Assembly (NCBI GenBank): GCA_046331225.1
Contig: JAXLRF010000002.1
Location: 62,001 to 126,000 of the forward strand
Direction of reading: 5' to 3'
Length of the DNA stretch: 64,000 bases
Source of the DNA: VFMC01 sp046331225
GTDB lineage: Bacteria; Actinomycetota; Acidimicrobiia; Acidimicrobiales; Ilumatobacteraceae
In this document: positions 39,994 through 48,640 of the stretch, in pieces
How the letters are laid out: each line of letters begins with the position of its first letter
Position numbering within the stretch: position 1 is the stretch's first letter
The notes under the pieces: generated by a model
Seen by the model: the letters and a program-made list of their open reading frames with translations, nothing else
Database searches by the model: none
Told to the model about the DNA's origin: nothing
Made by a program: the position numbers and the translations under genes

Positions 39994-42210
39994 GTGCCAC
40001 GCCGTCCTCGCGCCCGAATCGACGAACCCGACGTCGCGCCGGTCGACGGCCTCGACGTCGTGGCCTCGGCCGAGCGTCGTGCCGGCGACCCCGATGCCGA
40101 CCCGGCCCGTGAGCGGATCCGCCTCGCGCCGATCGTGGGCGCCGTCGTGTTCGTCGTGGCCGCCGTGGTGCTCGCCCGGGCGGCGGTCCGGCTCACCGAC
40201 ATCGTGGGACTCGTGCTGTTCGCCGCGGCGGCGGCCTGGCTCGTCACGCCCTTGCACGCGCGCATGTCGCGCCGGGTCGGTGCCGCGGTGTCGATGACCG
40301 TGATCGTCACGCTGGGCCTGGTGGTGGCGCTCGGCGTGGGCGCATTGCTGTTGCACGACCTGCGCTCCGCATCGGATGCGTTGGTCGCACGCCTCGAACG
40401 GTTGGATGCCGCCGGTGGGTCGAGTTGGAGCGACCGGCTGCGGCGCTCGTTGCGCATCGGCGAGGGCGTGTCGAACTGGGTGTCGACGCTGCCGGGCTCG
40501 GTGGTGGCCGACGACGCCGGCGGGCCCGCGATCGGCCGACGCGTGGTGGACCTGATCGTGGTGGTGGTGCTGACCGGCTTCTTCCTCGCCGGTGGCCCGA
40601 CGGTGGTGGCCGCATGCGTGGGTCGCTGGCCGAGGCCCGAGCGCGAGCGGGTGTGGTCGTTGTTGCGCGACGTCGACCGTCGGGCGGGCGGGTATCTGCG
40701 GCGGGCGTCGATCACGATGGCAACGTGCGCGACGGTGGTGGCTGCGGTGGTGTGGGCGATCGGCTGCCCGGCACCGGTGGCGCTCGGCTTGTGGGCCGGC
40801 TTCTGGCTGTCGGTGCCGACCGTCGGGTGGATCGTGGCGGGCGTGCCGTTGGTGGTGGTGGGCGTGGAGGCCTCGCCGGTGCAGGCGGCGTGTCTGGCCG
40901 CGCTGGTGGTGGTGCTGGCCCTGGGCACTCGGTCGTTGCGGGCACGGCGTGTGGCCGATCTGCGGCCGGGCGCCGCGGTGGTGACCGTGTGCCTCGCTGC
41001 GGGGGTGGCCGCGAGCGGCGGCGCACTGGCGTTGCTGTTCGTGGTGGTGGGCGTGGTGCTGACGGCCGTCGCGACCTCGCCACATCGGGTGGCGGCGCCG
41101 TTGCCGGCTCGCGATCGCCGTTCGCTCACGCTCGGACCCGTGGTGCTGCCGGGCGGGTTGGAGGGAGTGGCGTGGGCGAGCGCGATCCTCGTGGCCACGG
41201 TGGTGGTGATCACCACGATCGCCCGCGCATCGACCGCGGTGGTGTGGATCGTGACGGCGTTGTTGATCGCTGTGGCTGCGGAACGTCCGGTGGGAGCGCT
41301 GCACCGTCGCGCTCACATGTCGCGCCGGGTGGCGACGGCGCTGTTCCTGTTGCTGACCACGGCGCTGTTCGCGTCGCTCCTCGGCACGCTCGTCGCGCAG
41401 GGGCCGGCATCGGCGTCGCGTGCGCTCACTCGATTGCCCGACGTGATCGACGATCTCGAGCGCGCCCCGGTGATCGGCCGCTGGCTCGCCGACCGCGACG
41501 CGGCAGCCACGATCACCGATCAGCTCGACCAACTGCCGGGCCGCATCGCCAACAGCGAGGGCACGTCGAGTTGGTACCCGACGCTCGGTGCACAGCTGAC
41601 GGGGTTGCTGTGGGTGCTGTTGCTGGTGACGGCGATCATGGTCGACGGCCCTCGACTCGCGCCTGCGGTCGAACGGCTGGTGCCTGCACGGCTCAGACGT
41701 CAGTACCGGCGACTCGCCGAGGTGACCTTCCGCGCGCTGGCCGGCTACGCCGCAGGTGCGGTGTTGGTGTCGACGATGAACGGTGTGGTGGCGTTCGTCC
41801 TCGCGCTGGCGTTGCAGCTGGGGTTGGCGCCGGTCCTGGCGCTGTGGGCGTTCCTGTGGGACTTCGTGCCACAGGTGGGTGGCTTCGTCGGTGGCGCTCC
41901 CCTGCTGCTGTTCGCACTGGTCGCCGGCACGCCACAGCTGGCGATCGCCACCGTCGTGTACCTCGTGTACCAGCTGGTCGAGAGCAACATCATCTTCCCC
42001 GCGATCATCGGTGACGCCGTCGACATCCCCGGGTGGGCGGCGATGGTGGCAGCCCTGGCCGGCGCGGCCGTGGCCGGCATCGTCGGCGCGATCGTGCTCA
42101 CGCCGCTGGTGGGTGTGGTGAAGCTGGTCGTGGTCGAGTGGCGCCGGCCCGACTTCCCCGGACGCACCGCTGCCTCGCTCACCGCCGCCACCGAGGCGGG
42201 GGTGCCTTGA
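39994..42210 (+). CDS. Tandem-duplicated AI-2E/PerM-family permease
   Basis: 738 residues from GTG 39994, about twice the usual 350-400 of this family. The C-terminal half (about residues 375-730) has a clear AI-2E transporter pattern: LWVLLLVTAIMVDGPRLAPAV, AGYAAGAVLVSTMNGVVAFV, FLWDFVPQVGGFVGGAPLLL and YQLVESNIIFPAIIG. The N-terminal half repeats the layout more loosely (helices, soluble region with SVVADDAGGPAIGRRVVDLIVV, GGYLRRASITMATCATVV, ALGLWAGFWLSVPTVGWIVAGVPLVVV), so it looks like an internal duplication with one diverged half. Export of a small molecule or sodium/proton exchange are the known family roles. Confidence 0.8.
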   Translation: MPRRPRARIDEPDVAPVDGLDVVASAERRAGDPDADPARERIRLAPIVGAVVFVVAAVVLARAAVRLTDIVGLVLFAAAAAWLVTPLHARMSRRVGAAVSMTVIVTLGLVVALGVGALLLHDLRSASDALVARLERLDAAGGSSWSDRLRRSLRIGEGVSNWVSTLPGSVVADDAGGPAIGRRVVDLIVVVVLTGFFLAGGPTVVAACVGRWPRPERERVWSLLRDVDRRAGGYLRRASITMATCATVVAAVVWAIGCPAPVALGLWAGFWLSVPTVGWIVAGVPLVVVGVEASPVQAACLAALVVVLALGTRSLRARRVADLRPGAAVVTVCLAAGVAASGGALALLFVVVGVVLTAVATSPHRVAAPLPARDRRSLTLGPVVLPGGLEGVAWASAILVATVVVITTIARASTAVVWIVTALLIAVAAERPVGALHRRAHMSRRVATALFLLLTTALFASLLGTLVAQGPASASRALTRLPDVIDDLERAPVIGRWLADRDAAATITDQLDQLPGRIANSEGTSSWYPTLGAQLTGLLWVLLLVTAIMVDGPRLAPAVERLVPARLRRQYRRLAEVTFRALAGYAAGAVLVSTMNGVVAFVLALALQLGLAPVLALWAFLWDFVPQVGGFVGGAPLLLFALVAGTPQLAIATVVYLVYQLVESNIIFPAIIGDAVDIPGWAAMVAALAGAAVAGIVGAIVLTPLVGVVKLVVVEWRRPDFPGRTAASLTAATEAGVP

Positions 42211-42234
42211 CGCAACGGCGGCCGGTGGGCAACC

Positions 42235-42254
42235 ATCCGCACATGTGTGCAGAT
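42235..42254. promoter_or_regulatory. SmtB/ArsR-type operator overlapping the regulator start
   Basis: ATCCGCACATGTGTGCAGAT is a 20 bp palindrome with one mismatched pair. It shares its half-site with the operator at 44943-44968. It covers the region immediately before and into ATG 42253, implying a promoter with little or no leader and autoregulation. Confidence 0.6.
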
Positions 42255-42624
42255 GAGCCCGGCCGTGGCTGACGACCTCGACACGCCCGAGGAGGACCTC
42301 GTCACCGCCACCCGCGCCCGGGTGCCGTCGCTGCCCGAGACCGATCGACTGGCCGAGTGGTTCCGCGTGCTGGGCGATCCCACGCGCACCCGCATCATGT
42401 ACGCGCTGCTCGAGGCCGGCGAGATGTGCGTGAGCGATCTGGCAGCCACGGTCGAGATCACCGAGTCGACGGTCTCGCACGCGCTGCGTTGGCTGCGCGC
42501 GGCCGACGTGGTGCAGTCGCGGCGCGACGGCCGGATGATCCACTACCGGCTCGACGACGAGCACGTGCGGATGCTGCTCGACCTCGGGCGGGCACACCTG
42601 CGTCACCGACAGGACGGCCACTGA
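42253..42624 (+). CDS. ArsR/SmtB-family metal-responsive repressor (CmtR/CadC/SmtB like)
   Basis: 123 residues from ATG 42253 (GTG 42247 is in frame). The winged helix contains VLGDPTRTRIMYAL, EMCVSDLAATVEITESTVSHALRWLRAADVV and RRDGRMIHYRL. The Cys of EMCVSDL matches the metal-ligand position of the ELCV motif. The last helix DDEHVRMLLDLGRAHLRH has D-x-H...H residues like the alpha-5 zinc site of SmtB. It should release DNA on binding Zn, Cd or Pb. It converges with the P-type ATPase gene, whose promoter carries the matching operator. Confidence 0.87.
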   Translation: MSPAVADDLDTPEEDLVTATRARVPSLPETDRLAEWFRVLGDPTRTRIMYALLEAGEMCVSDLAATVEITESTVSHALRWLRAADVVQSRRDGRMIHYRLDDEHVRMLLDLGRAHLRHRQDGH

Positions 42625-42663
42625 GCCACCTGGGCCGAGCGTCTCGATCCACACGTCCTGCGG

Positions 42664-44934
42664 TCAGTGGGCGTGTGTGCCGTGGGCCGGGTGGCGCAGC
42701 AGACGCAACCCGTTGGCGATCACCAGCAGGCTCGTGCCCATGTCGGCCAGCACGGCGAGCCACAGCGACGAGTGACCGGCCAGCGTGAGCCCCAGGAACA
42801 CGGCCTTGATGCCGATCGCCAGCGTGATGTTCTGCCAGAGCACGTGAGCGGTGTGGGCCGAGATGCGGACGAGCTCGGCGATCTTGCGCGGGTCGTCGTC
42901 CATCAGCGCCACGTCGGCGGTCTCGATCGCCGTGTCGGTGCCGGCAGCACCCATCGCGATGCCGAGGTCGGCCCGGGCCAGCGCCGGCGCGTCGTTGACA
43001 CCGTCGCCGATCATCGCCACCGGACCGCGCCGCTCGACCAGGTCGGTGATCGCGGCGAGCTTGTCGTCGGGCAGCAGATCGCCACGGGCGTCGTCGATGC
43101 CCACACGTGCGGCGACGGCCGACGCGGTGCGTTGGTTGTCGCCCGTCAGCATCACCGCCGAGATGCCCAGTCGGACGAGGTCGGCGACGGCCTCGACGCT
43201 GGTGGGCTTCACGTCGTCGGCGACGGTGAGGATCGCCAACGGACCGGTGGCGTCCATCAGCACCACGGCGGTCTTGGCCTCGGCCTCGAAGGCCACCAGG
43301 CGAGCCTCGAGCTCGGGCGAGCAGTGCTGCACGTGCTCGACGAGCGCGTGGTTGCCGAGGCGGTGGACCACACCGTCGACGGTGGCGACGATGCCGCGCC
43401 CGGGGATCGCCTCGACATCGGCGATCGGCAGGCGCGAGCCGTCGAAGGCCGCGGTGATCGCATGGGCGACGGGGTGCTCGGAGTGCGCTTCGATCGACGC
43501 GGCGATCTGCAGCAGCTCGCGGTCGGGACGTGACGACAGGTTGACCAGGTCGACCAGCTGGGGGCGTCCGACGGTGAGCGTGCCCGTCTTGTCGAGCGCG
43601 ATCGTGCGGATGCGGCGAGCGTTCTCGAGATGCACGCCACCCTTGATGAGGATGCCGCGGCGAGCCGCACCGCCGAGACCCGACACGACGGTGACGGGCG
43701 TCGAGATCACCAGCGCGCACGGACAGGCGAGCACCAGCAGCACGAGCGCCTTGTAGAGCCACGAGCGGAACGAACCCCCGTCGAGCAGCGGCGGCACGAC
43801 CGCGACGACGATGGCGGCCACGAACACGATCGGCGTGTAGACCGCGGCGAAGCGATCGACGAAGCGCTGCGCCGGCGCCCGCTGCGACTGGGCGTCCTGG
43901 ATCGAGGCGGCGATGCGATCGAGCGTGCCCGAGCCGGCCGTGGCAGTGACGGTCACCTCGAGCGAGCCGCGTTGGTTGATGGTGCCCGCGAACACCTGGT
44001 CGCCGACCGTCTTGGTGACGGGCACCGACTCGCCGGTGATCGGCGCCTGGTCGACGGTGCTGGTGCCGACGGCGACCACACCGTCGAGCGGCACGCGCTC
44101 GCCGGGACGCACCAGCACGGTGGCACCGAGTGCGACGGTGTCGGTGGCCACCGGTGTCCAGTCGTCACCCGACCGGACGGTGGCGGTCTCGGGCGCGAGC
44201 TCGACCAGTGCACGGATGGCATGGCGAGCGCGCTCGAGGCTGAGCGCCTCGATCAGCTCGGCCAGCCCGAACAGCCAGATCACCACGGCGGCCTCGGGCC
44301 ACTGCCCGATGATCGCGGCGCCGATGACGGCCACCGACATGAGCAGGCTCATGGTGAGCCGCCCATGGCGGAGTGCCTGAGCCCCCTTGCGCAGGGTCTC
44401 GCGCCCGCCGAGGCCCACGGCCACCAGCGCCAGCAGGGCGACGGGCCACGAGCGCTCCTCCGCTCCGGCCACCACGACGAGCTCGGCGCCGATCGCCGCC
44501 ACGCCGGCGAGCACGGTGGCGAGGATCGTGCGGCGCGGCAGGCGTCGGTCGTCGACGCCCGCCGCCGACACCACCACGGTGGGGCGCATGCCGGCGCCCC
44601 GGATCGCCGCCTCGACATGGGCCGACAGATCGGCCGTGTCTGGCTCGTCGTGCTGAACGGTCACACGGCGCGCCACCAGGTCGAACTCGAGGCCGGTGAT
44701 CCCGGCCACGTCGGCGAGCGCCTCGCGCAGCTCGCGCTCCTCGGTGGCGCAGTCGAGCTCGTCCACCCGGTACGTGACGCTCGCCCGCGCGGCGCGACCC
44801 GACGTGCGTACCGCAGCCGCCTGCGCCGTCCCGATCACGGGCGCCGCACAGCAGTCGTCCTGGACGTGCACGTGCCCGTGGTGGTGCCCGTGATCGTGCC
44901 CGTGATCGGGCCCGTGATCCGACGCCGACGGCAT
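42664..44934 (-). CDS. Zn/Cd/Pb-exporting P1B-type ATPase (ZntA/CadA like)
   Basis: 756 residues from ATG 44934. The N-terminus has a His-rich segment (DHGHDHGHHHGHVHVQDDCC, metal-binding) and an HMA-like domain with the DCATEE motif typical of divalent-metal ATPases. Membrane motif CPC is in LACPCALVIS, phosphorylation motif DKTGTLTVG, HP motif SEHPVAHAI and hinge GDGVNDAPAL. The CPC motif and DCxxEE favour Zn(II)/Cd(II)/Pb(II) export over copper. A 26 bp palindrome 9 bp upstream of the start is the expected SmtB/ArsR-type operator, and the regulator is the convergent neighbour. Confidence 0.9.
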   Translation of the reverse strand: MPSASDHGPDHGHDHGHHHGHVHVQDDCCAAPVIGTAQAAAVRTSGRAARASVTYRVDELDCATEERELREALADVAGITGLEFDLVARRVTVQHDEPDTADLSAHVEAAIRGAGMRPTVVVSAAGVDDRRLPRRTILATVLAGVAAIGAELVVVAGAEERSWPVALLALVAVGLGGRETLRKGAQALRHGRLTMSLLMSVAVIGAAIIGQWPEAAVVIWLFGLAELIEALSLERARHAIRALVELAPETATVRSGDDWTPVATDTVALGATVLVRPGERVPLDGVVAVGTSTVDQAPITGESVPVTKTVGDQVFAGTINQRGSLEVTVTATAGSGTLDRIAASIQDAQSQRAPAQRFVDRFAAVYTPIVFVAAIVVAVVPPLLDGGSFRSWLYKALVLLVLACPCALVISTPVTVVSGLGGAARRGILIKGGVHLENARRIRTIALDKTGTLTVGRPQLVDLVNLSSRPDRELLQIAASIEAHSEHPVAHAITAAFDGSRLPIADVEAIPGRGIVATVDGVVHRLGNHALVEHVQHCSPELEARLVAFEAEAKTAVVLMDATGPLAILTVADDVKPTSVEAVADLVRLGISAVMLTGDNQRTASAVAARVGIDDARGDLLPDDKLAAITDLVERRGPVAMIGDGVNDAPALARADLGIAMGAAGTDTAIETADVALMDDDPRKIAELVRISAHTAHVLWQNITLAIGIKAVFLGLTLAGHSSLWLAVLADMGTSLLVIANGLRLLRHPAHGTHAH

Positions 44935-44942
44935 GGCGGCAC

Positions 44943-44968
44943 GATATCTGCACACATGCACAGATATC
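44943..44968. promoter_or_regulatory. SmtB/ArsR-type operator of the P-type ATPase
   Basis: GATATCTG at 44943-44950 and CAGATATC at 44961-44968 are perfect arms of a 26 bp palindrome with a TGCACA/TGCACA-like centre. The half-site GTGCAGAT also occurs before the ArsR gene at 42235-42254. Confidence 0.7.
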
Positions 44969-44981
44969 AAGGACCCCCGTC

Positions 44982-45030
44982 GTCGACAACCAATGGTTGT
45001 CGACCGTAGATCGACAACCTAAGGTTGTCG
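44982..45030. promoter_or_regulatory. Two tandem palindromes upstream of the Clp-N/HTH gene
   Basis: GTCGACAACC-AAT-GGTTGTCGAC (44982-45004) and CGACAACC-TAA-GGTTGTCG (45012-45030) are both perfect. The common core is CGACAACC-N3-GGTTGTCG, and the centres are 28 bp apart. The second ends one base before ATG 45032, so the downstream gene must be leaderless or start very close to its promoter. Confidence 0.7.
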
Positions 45031-45031
45031 T

Positions 45032-45745
45032 ATGGCCGACACCTCCTTCACCACCTCCATCCGACTCGACGATCTGATCGCCGCGATCCGCAAGGTGCAC
45101 ACCGACGAACTCGAGCAGCTCACCTCGGCGATGATCGCGGCGGATCATCTGGGCGACGTGGCCGACCACCTGATCGGGCACTTCGTCGATCAGGCACGTC
45201 GCTCGGGCGCATCTTGGACCGACATCGGGCGCGCGATGGGCGTCACCAAGCAGGCAGCTCGCAAGCGGTTCCTACCGAAGGACCTCGGCGACATCAGCGA
45301 CGAAGCCGACCGAGACTTCCATCGCTTCACGACGCGAGCCAAGAACGCCGTGATGGCGGCGCACCAGGCGGCGGCGTCGGCGGGGCACACCGCGGTCGAG
45401 CCGGGGCATCTGCTGCTGGGTCTCGTGTCGGAGACCGACGCCCTCGCCGCGAGGGTGATGGCACATGCTCGGCCGCTGACCGAGATCGCCACCGCAGCCA
45501 CTGCCGCACTTCCGCCGGCGGGATCCCCCAGCGATGCCCTCGTGCCCTACAGCGACGCGTCGAAGAAGGTGCTCGAGCTGACCTTCCGCGAAGCGTTGCG
45601 CCTGGGGCACAACTACATCGGCACCGAGCACATCCTCCTGGCGCTGCTCGAGATGGAGACGCCCGACGGCCCGCTCACGTCGCTCGGGTTCCGGAAGGCC
45701 GACGTCGAGGCCCAACTGATCGCACTGCTCCCCACGAGACCCTGA
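45032..45745 (+). CDS. Stand-alone Clp N-domain protein with N-terminal HTH
   Basis: 237 residues. Residues about 1-85 hold a helix-turn-helix-like segment (SWTDIGRAMGVTKQAARKRF). Residues about 95-235 contain the two repeats of a Clp N-domain (TRAKNAVMAAHQAAASAGHT...EPGHLLLGLV and SDASKKVLELTFREALRLGH...GTEHILLALLEM). There is no AAA domain. It probably senses Clp substrates or protein damage and acts as a transcriptional regulator. The double palindrome immediately upstream fits autoregulation. The close neighbour at 45808 starts 62 bp later. Confidence 0.75.
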   Translation: MADTSFTTSIRLDDLIAAIRKVHTDELEQLTSAMIAADHLGDVADHLIGHFVDQARRSGASWTDIGRAMGVTKQAARKRFLPKDLGDISDEADRDFHRFTTRAKNAVMAAHQAAASAGHTAVEPGHLLLGLVSETDALAARVMAHARPLTEIATAATAALPPAGSPSDALVPYSDASKKVLELTFREALRLGHNYIGTEHILLALLEMETPDGPLTSLGFRKADVEAQLIALLPTRP

Positions 45746-45807
45746 CCGATCGGCTCGCCGACGGAATCCACCGGACGACGTGTCCGTCGGTCGGCGAGGC
45801 TGGGTAC

Positions 45808-46554
45808 GTGGACGAGGTCGAGGTGGTGGTGGCTCACAGCGAGCGAGCGACGCTCCGGGTGGGCGACGTGTTCGTGAAGCTCGACGGTGATCCGGCTCGT
45901 CTCGCCCGCGAAGTCGCAGCGATGCGGCTCGCACCGGTGCCGACGGCCGAGGTCGTCTGGGCGCACGCTCCCGCGCTCGCCCTCTCGCGTGTTGCCGGGG
46001 TCGCGCTCGGACACCTGGGCGAACCCTCCCCCGCCTCGGCCCGCGCATGGGAAGCCACCGGCGCGGTCGTGCGGGCGCTGCACGAGGCGCCGCTGCCGCC
46101 ATGGTCCGGACACGTCGTCGACGAGCTCGCCGACCGCCTCGAGACCGAGTGCGCGTGGCTGCTGGCGGCCGAGGTGCTGCCGGTCGACGTCATCGAGCGT
46201 CATCGACGGCAGGCACGCCGTGCGATGCGCGAGTGGACTCCCGTGTTCGTGCACGGCGATCTGCAGGTGGACCACGTCTTCGTCGACGGCGACCGCGTCA
46301 CCGGCATCGTCGACTGGTCGGAGGGTGCGCCGGGTGATGCCCTGTTCGATCTGGCCGTGCTGACCCTCGGCCACCCCGAGCGCCTCGACGAGGTGGTGGT
46401 CGGCTACGGCAGAGAGGTGGATCGCGACGTCATCCGCGCCTGGTGGTCGTGGCGGTGCCTGGTCGCCGTGCGGTGGCTGCACGAGCAGGGTTTCGGCGAC
46501 TTCGCCGACATGCCGGAGGTCGCCTTCCTGCTCGCCGACCCCGGCGAGCCCTGA
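45808..46554 (+). CDS. Aminoglycoside phosphotransferase-like kinase (APH family)
   Basis: 248 residues from GTG 45808. The catalytic loop FVHGDLQVDHVFVDGDRVTGIVDWSEGAPGDALFDLA carries the HGD-x4-[NH] and DW motifs of APH-type kinases (cited here by its key residues His, Asp and the DW pair). The N-lobe Lys is in DVFVKLDG. Substrates of this family range from antibiotics to amino sugars and choline-like alcohols; nothing here picks one. It may be co-transcribed with the Clp-N protein. Confidence 0.83.
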   Translation: MDEVEVVVAHSERATLRVGDVFVKLDGDPARLAREVAAMRLAPVPTAEVVWAHAPALALSRVAGVALGHLGEPSPASARAWEATGAVVRALHEAPLPPWSGHVVDELADRLETECAWLLAAEVLPVDVIERHRRQARRAMREWTPVFVHGDLQVDHVFVDGDRVTGIVDWSEGAPGDALFDLAVLTLGHPERLDEVVVGYGREVDRDVIRAWWSWRCLVAVRWLHEQGFGDFADMPEVAFLLADPGEP

Positions 46555-46613
46555 CCTCCGTCAGCGGACCTGTCGCGTTCGCGCAGCCCGCTGATCGAGC
46601 GTCGTCTACGACG

Positions 46614-47393
46614 TCAGCGAGAGCCCTGGCCGTCGTCGACCTTGATGGTGGTGCCGGTGACGGCTTCGCTGGCGGGCGACAGCAGGAACAGCAGGGTCGA
46701 GTCGAGCAGCGCCGGGTCGAGCAGGCGCTTGCGGGGGAAGTACTGCGTGATGTCGCCCATGCGCGAGAGCATGCCGTCCATCATCTCGGAGGCGAACGCA
46801 CCGGGAGCGATGCCGTTGACGTTGATGTGGTAGCGGGCCCACTCGACGGCGAGCACCTCGGTCATCCGGTGGATCGCCATCTTCGACACCGAGTACAACG
46901 CGGCCCCGTTGCCGCTGTACGTGAACGCGCCGACCGACGAGATGTTGACGATGCGGCCGGGGCGCTCGGCGGCGATCAGGCCGCGTGCCACTTCGGTGGC
47001 GAGCAGCCACGGGCCGCGCACGTTGGTGTCGAGCACGGCATCGGTGAGCTCGAGCGACATCTTGTGCGCCCGCTGGGCGTCGGGGATGCCGGCGTTGTTG
47101 ACGAGGATGTCGACCAGCCCGAGTGCCTCGTTGGCGTGCGCGACTGCCTGGGTGATCGATTCGTCGTCGGTGACGTCGAGCGCGATCGGCACGCACGTGC
47201 CGCCGCCGGCCTCGATCTCGCGAGCGAGGGCCTCGAGGCGATCGACGCGGCGGGCGGTGACGGCCACCTTGGCGCCGGCGGCGGCGATGGTGCGTGCGAA
47301 TCGGTGGCCGAGCCCCGAGCTCGCTCCGGTCACCAGGGCCACGCGGCCCGACAGATCGTTCGACACGTACGGGAGGGGATACGACTCGGCCAT
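46614..47393 (-). CDS. Short-chain dehydrogenase/reductase
   Basis: 259 residues from ATG 47393. Cofactor motif TGASSGLGHRFARTI, NNAG motif LVNNAGIPD, catalytic Ser in NISSVGAF and the YSVSK tyrosine/lysine pair. The ARR after the second strand (VTARRVDRLEAL) suggests NADP(H). Classical cytoplasmic oxidoreductase, substrate unknown. The stop side faces the APH-like kinase. Confidence 0.88.
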   Translation of the reverse strand: MAESYPLPYVSNDLSGRVALVTGASSGLGHRFARTIAAAGAKVAVTARRVDRLEALAREIEAGGGTCVPIALDVTDDESITQAVAHANEALGLVDILVNNAGIPDAQRAHKMSLELTDAVLDTNVRGPWLLATEVARGLIAAERPGRIVNISSVGAFTYSGNGAALYSVSKMAIHRMTEVLAVEWARYHINVNGIAPGAFASEMMDGMLSRMGDITQYFPRKRLLDPALLDSTLLFLLSPASEAVTGTTIKVDDGQGSR

Positions 47394-47480
47394 CGCCCGA
47401 GCGTTGCAGCCCGACCGCGCCGCATCGAAGTCGCAGTGCGGTCGTGTCGCCGGGCCGCCGGCGGGGTACCCGGACGGGCG

Positions 47481-47705
47481 ATGGATGCCGACGACCTCGA
47501 GAACCGCCTCACCGCCTGGTGGCTGCAGCTGGCCCCGAGCCGGCAGGAGGAGCTGTTGTCGCCCGATCCCCCGCCGATGCCGTGGCTCGAGGCCAGTCTC
47601 GACCAGGCCGGTCTCGATCAGACCGACGTCGACCGGTTCCTCCACGACCGCCGCACGCACCCCGAGGCCACACCTGATGCCGGTCTCCACCCCCGCCCGA
47701 CCTGA
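47481..47705 (+). CDS. Small acidic protein of unknown function
   Basis: 74 residues from ATG 47481: MDADDLENRLTAWWLQLAPS..., with a helical first half, a proline stretch (LSPDPPPMPWLEASL) and an acidic second helix ending in HPEATPDAGLHPRP. The composition and frame look coding. No family is recognised. It starts 87 bp from the divergent SDR gene, and a family 2 palindrome begins 10 bp after its stop. Confidence 0.5.
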   Translation: MDADDLENRLTAWWLQLAPSRQEELLSPDPPPMPWLEASLDQAGLDQTDVDRFLHDRRTHPEATPDAGLHPRPT

Positions 47706-47715
47706 CCCCCCGCAC

Positions 47716-47775
47716 GTCCTGGGCGCCAGCGATCACCGCCCACCAGCCCGTTCGTCGGATGGTGGCGCCCAGGAC
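47716..47775. repeat. Dispersed palindromic repeat, family 2, copy B
   Basis: A 60 bp element with perfect 13 bp arms, GTCCTGGGCGCCA and TGGCGCCCAGGAC. Same length as copy A at 25416. Its right edge coincides with the break in the remnant gene at 47776. Confidence 0.85.
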
Positions 47776-47923
47776 ATCCACGGCGCGGAAACCAGTAGAG
47801 CGGTGCGTGTTCGGCGTCGATGGCCCAGACGGCCGGCTCCTGACCCGGGTTGGTGACCGGAACGTGTGGCACGAAACGTTCGATCGTCGGGTCGTGGCTG
47901 AAGTGGAAGAGATCCACGAACAC
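47776..47923 (-). pseudogene. Truncated DUF6886-like gene remnant
   Basis: From GTG 47923 (or GTG 47917) the minus strand reads FVDLFHFSHDPTIERFVPHV...AVWAIDAEHAPLYWFPR, which I recognise as the N-terminal part of a conserved family (DUF6886, from memory) that normally continues with DCPRVT. After WFPR the frame runs straight into the palindromic repeat at 47716-47775 and loses all similarity. The gene therefore seems to have been cut at the repeat boundary, by insertion of the element or by a deletion next to it. About 48 residues remain of a protein normally several times longer. Confidence 0.6.
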
Positions 47924-47995
47924 CTCCAGACTCGTCGGCTCACCGCACGTGATCGAGCGATCACGCTCGAGTCGATGATGCCTCGTGTCGCCGCG

Positions 47996-48640
47996 TCAGG
48001 TGGCGTCGTGGACGACGATGGCGATCTGCACGCGGTTGGTGACCTCGAGCTTGGTCAGCAGGCGCGAAACGTGGGCCTTGACGGTGGCCTCGCTCATGAA
48101 CAGCGATGCGGCGATCTCGGCGTTGGAGGCGCCCGATCCGACGGCCACGGCCACCTCGCGCTCGCGGTCGGTGAGCGACGACAGGCGTTGCTGCGCAGCG
48201 CGACGGCGATCGGCCACCTCGTCGTTGCCCAGGTGCGACAGCAGCGTGCGTGTGACCGAGGGCGACAACATCGCCTCGCCTGCGGCCACGAGCCGGACCG
48301 CCTGGATGATCTCGGCGGGTGCGGTGTCCTTGAGCAGGAACCCGTCGGCGCCCGCACGCAACGCGCTCATCACGTGCTCGTCGGCCTGGAACGTGGTGAG
48401 CACGATCACGTGCGGCGGTCGGGGCAGGCGGCGGAGCGCCGCGGTGGCGGCGATGCCGTCCATCACGGGCATGCGGATGTCCATCAGCACCACGTCGGGC
48501 CGGTGTGCCTGCACGGCCGCGACGGCGTCGGCGCCGTCGGCGGCCTCGCCCACCACCTCGACCTCGTCCGACGACGACAGGATCATCCGCAGGCCGGCGC
48601 GTACGAGTGCGTCGTCGTCGACCAGCAGCACCCTCACCAT
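47996..48640 (-). CDS. NarL/LuxR-family response regulator
   Basis: 214 residues from ATG 48640. The receiver begins VRVLLVDDDALVRAG with phospho-Asp in VVLMDIRMPVMDG and Lys in FLLKDTAP. The C-terminal GerE domain is LTDREREVAVAVGSGASNAEIA...EATVKAHVSRLLTKL. The start overlaps the kinase stop (TGATG), so it is the cognate regulator of the kinase at 48640-49860. Likely target: the divergent ABC exporter at 50022. Confidence 0.9.
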   Translation of the reverse strand: MVRVLLVDDDALVRAGLRMILSSSDEVEVVGEAADGADAVAAVQAHRPDVVLMDIRMPVMDGIAATAALRRLPRPPHVIVLTTFQADEHVMSALRAGADGFLLKDTAPAEIIQAVRLVAAGEAMLSPSVTRTLLSHLGNDEVADRRRAAQQRLSSLTDREREVAVAVGSGASNAEIAASLFMSEATVKAHVSRLLTKLEVTNRVQIAIVVHDAT

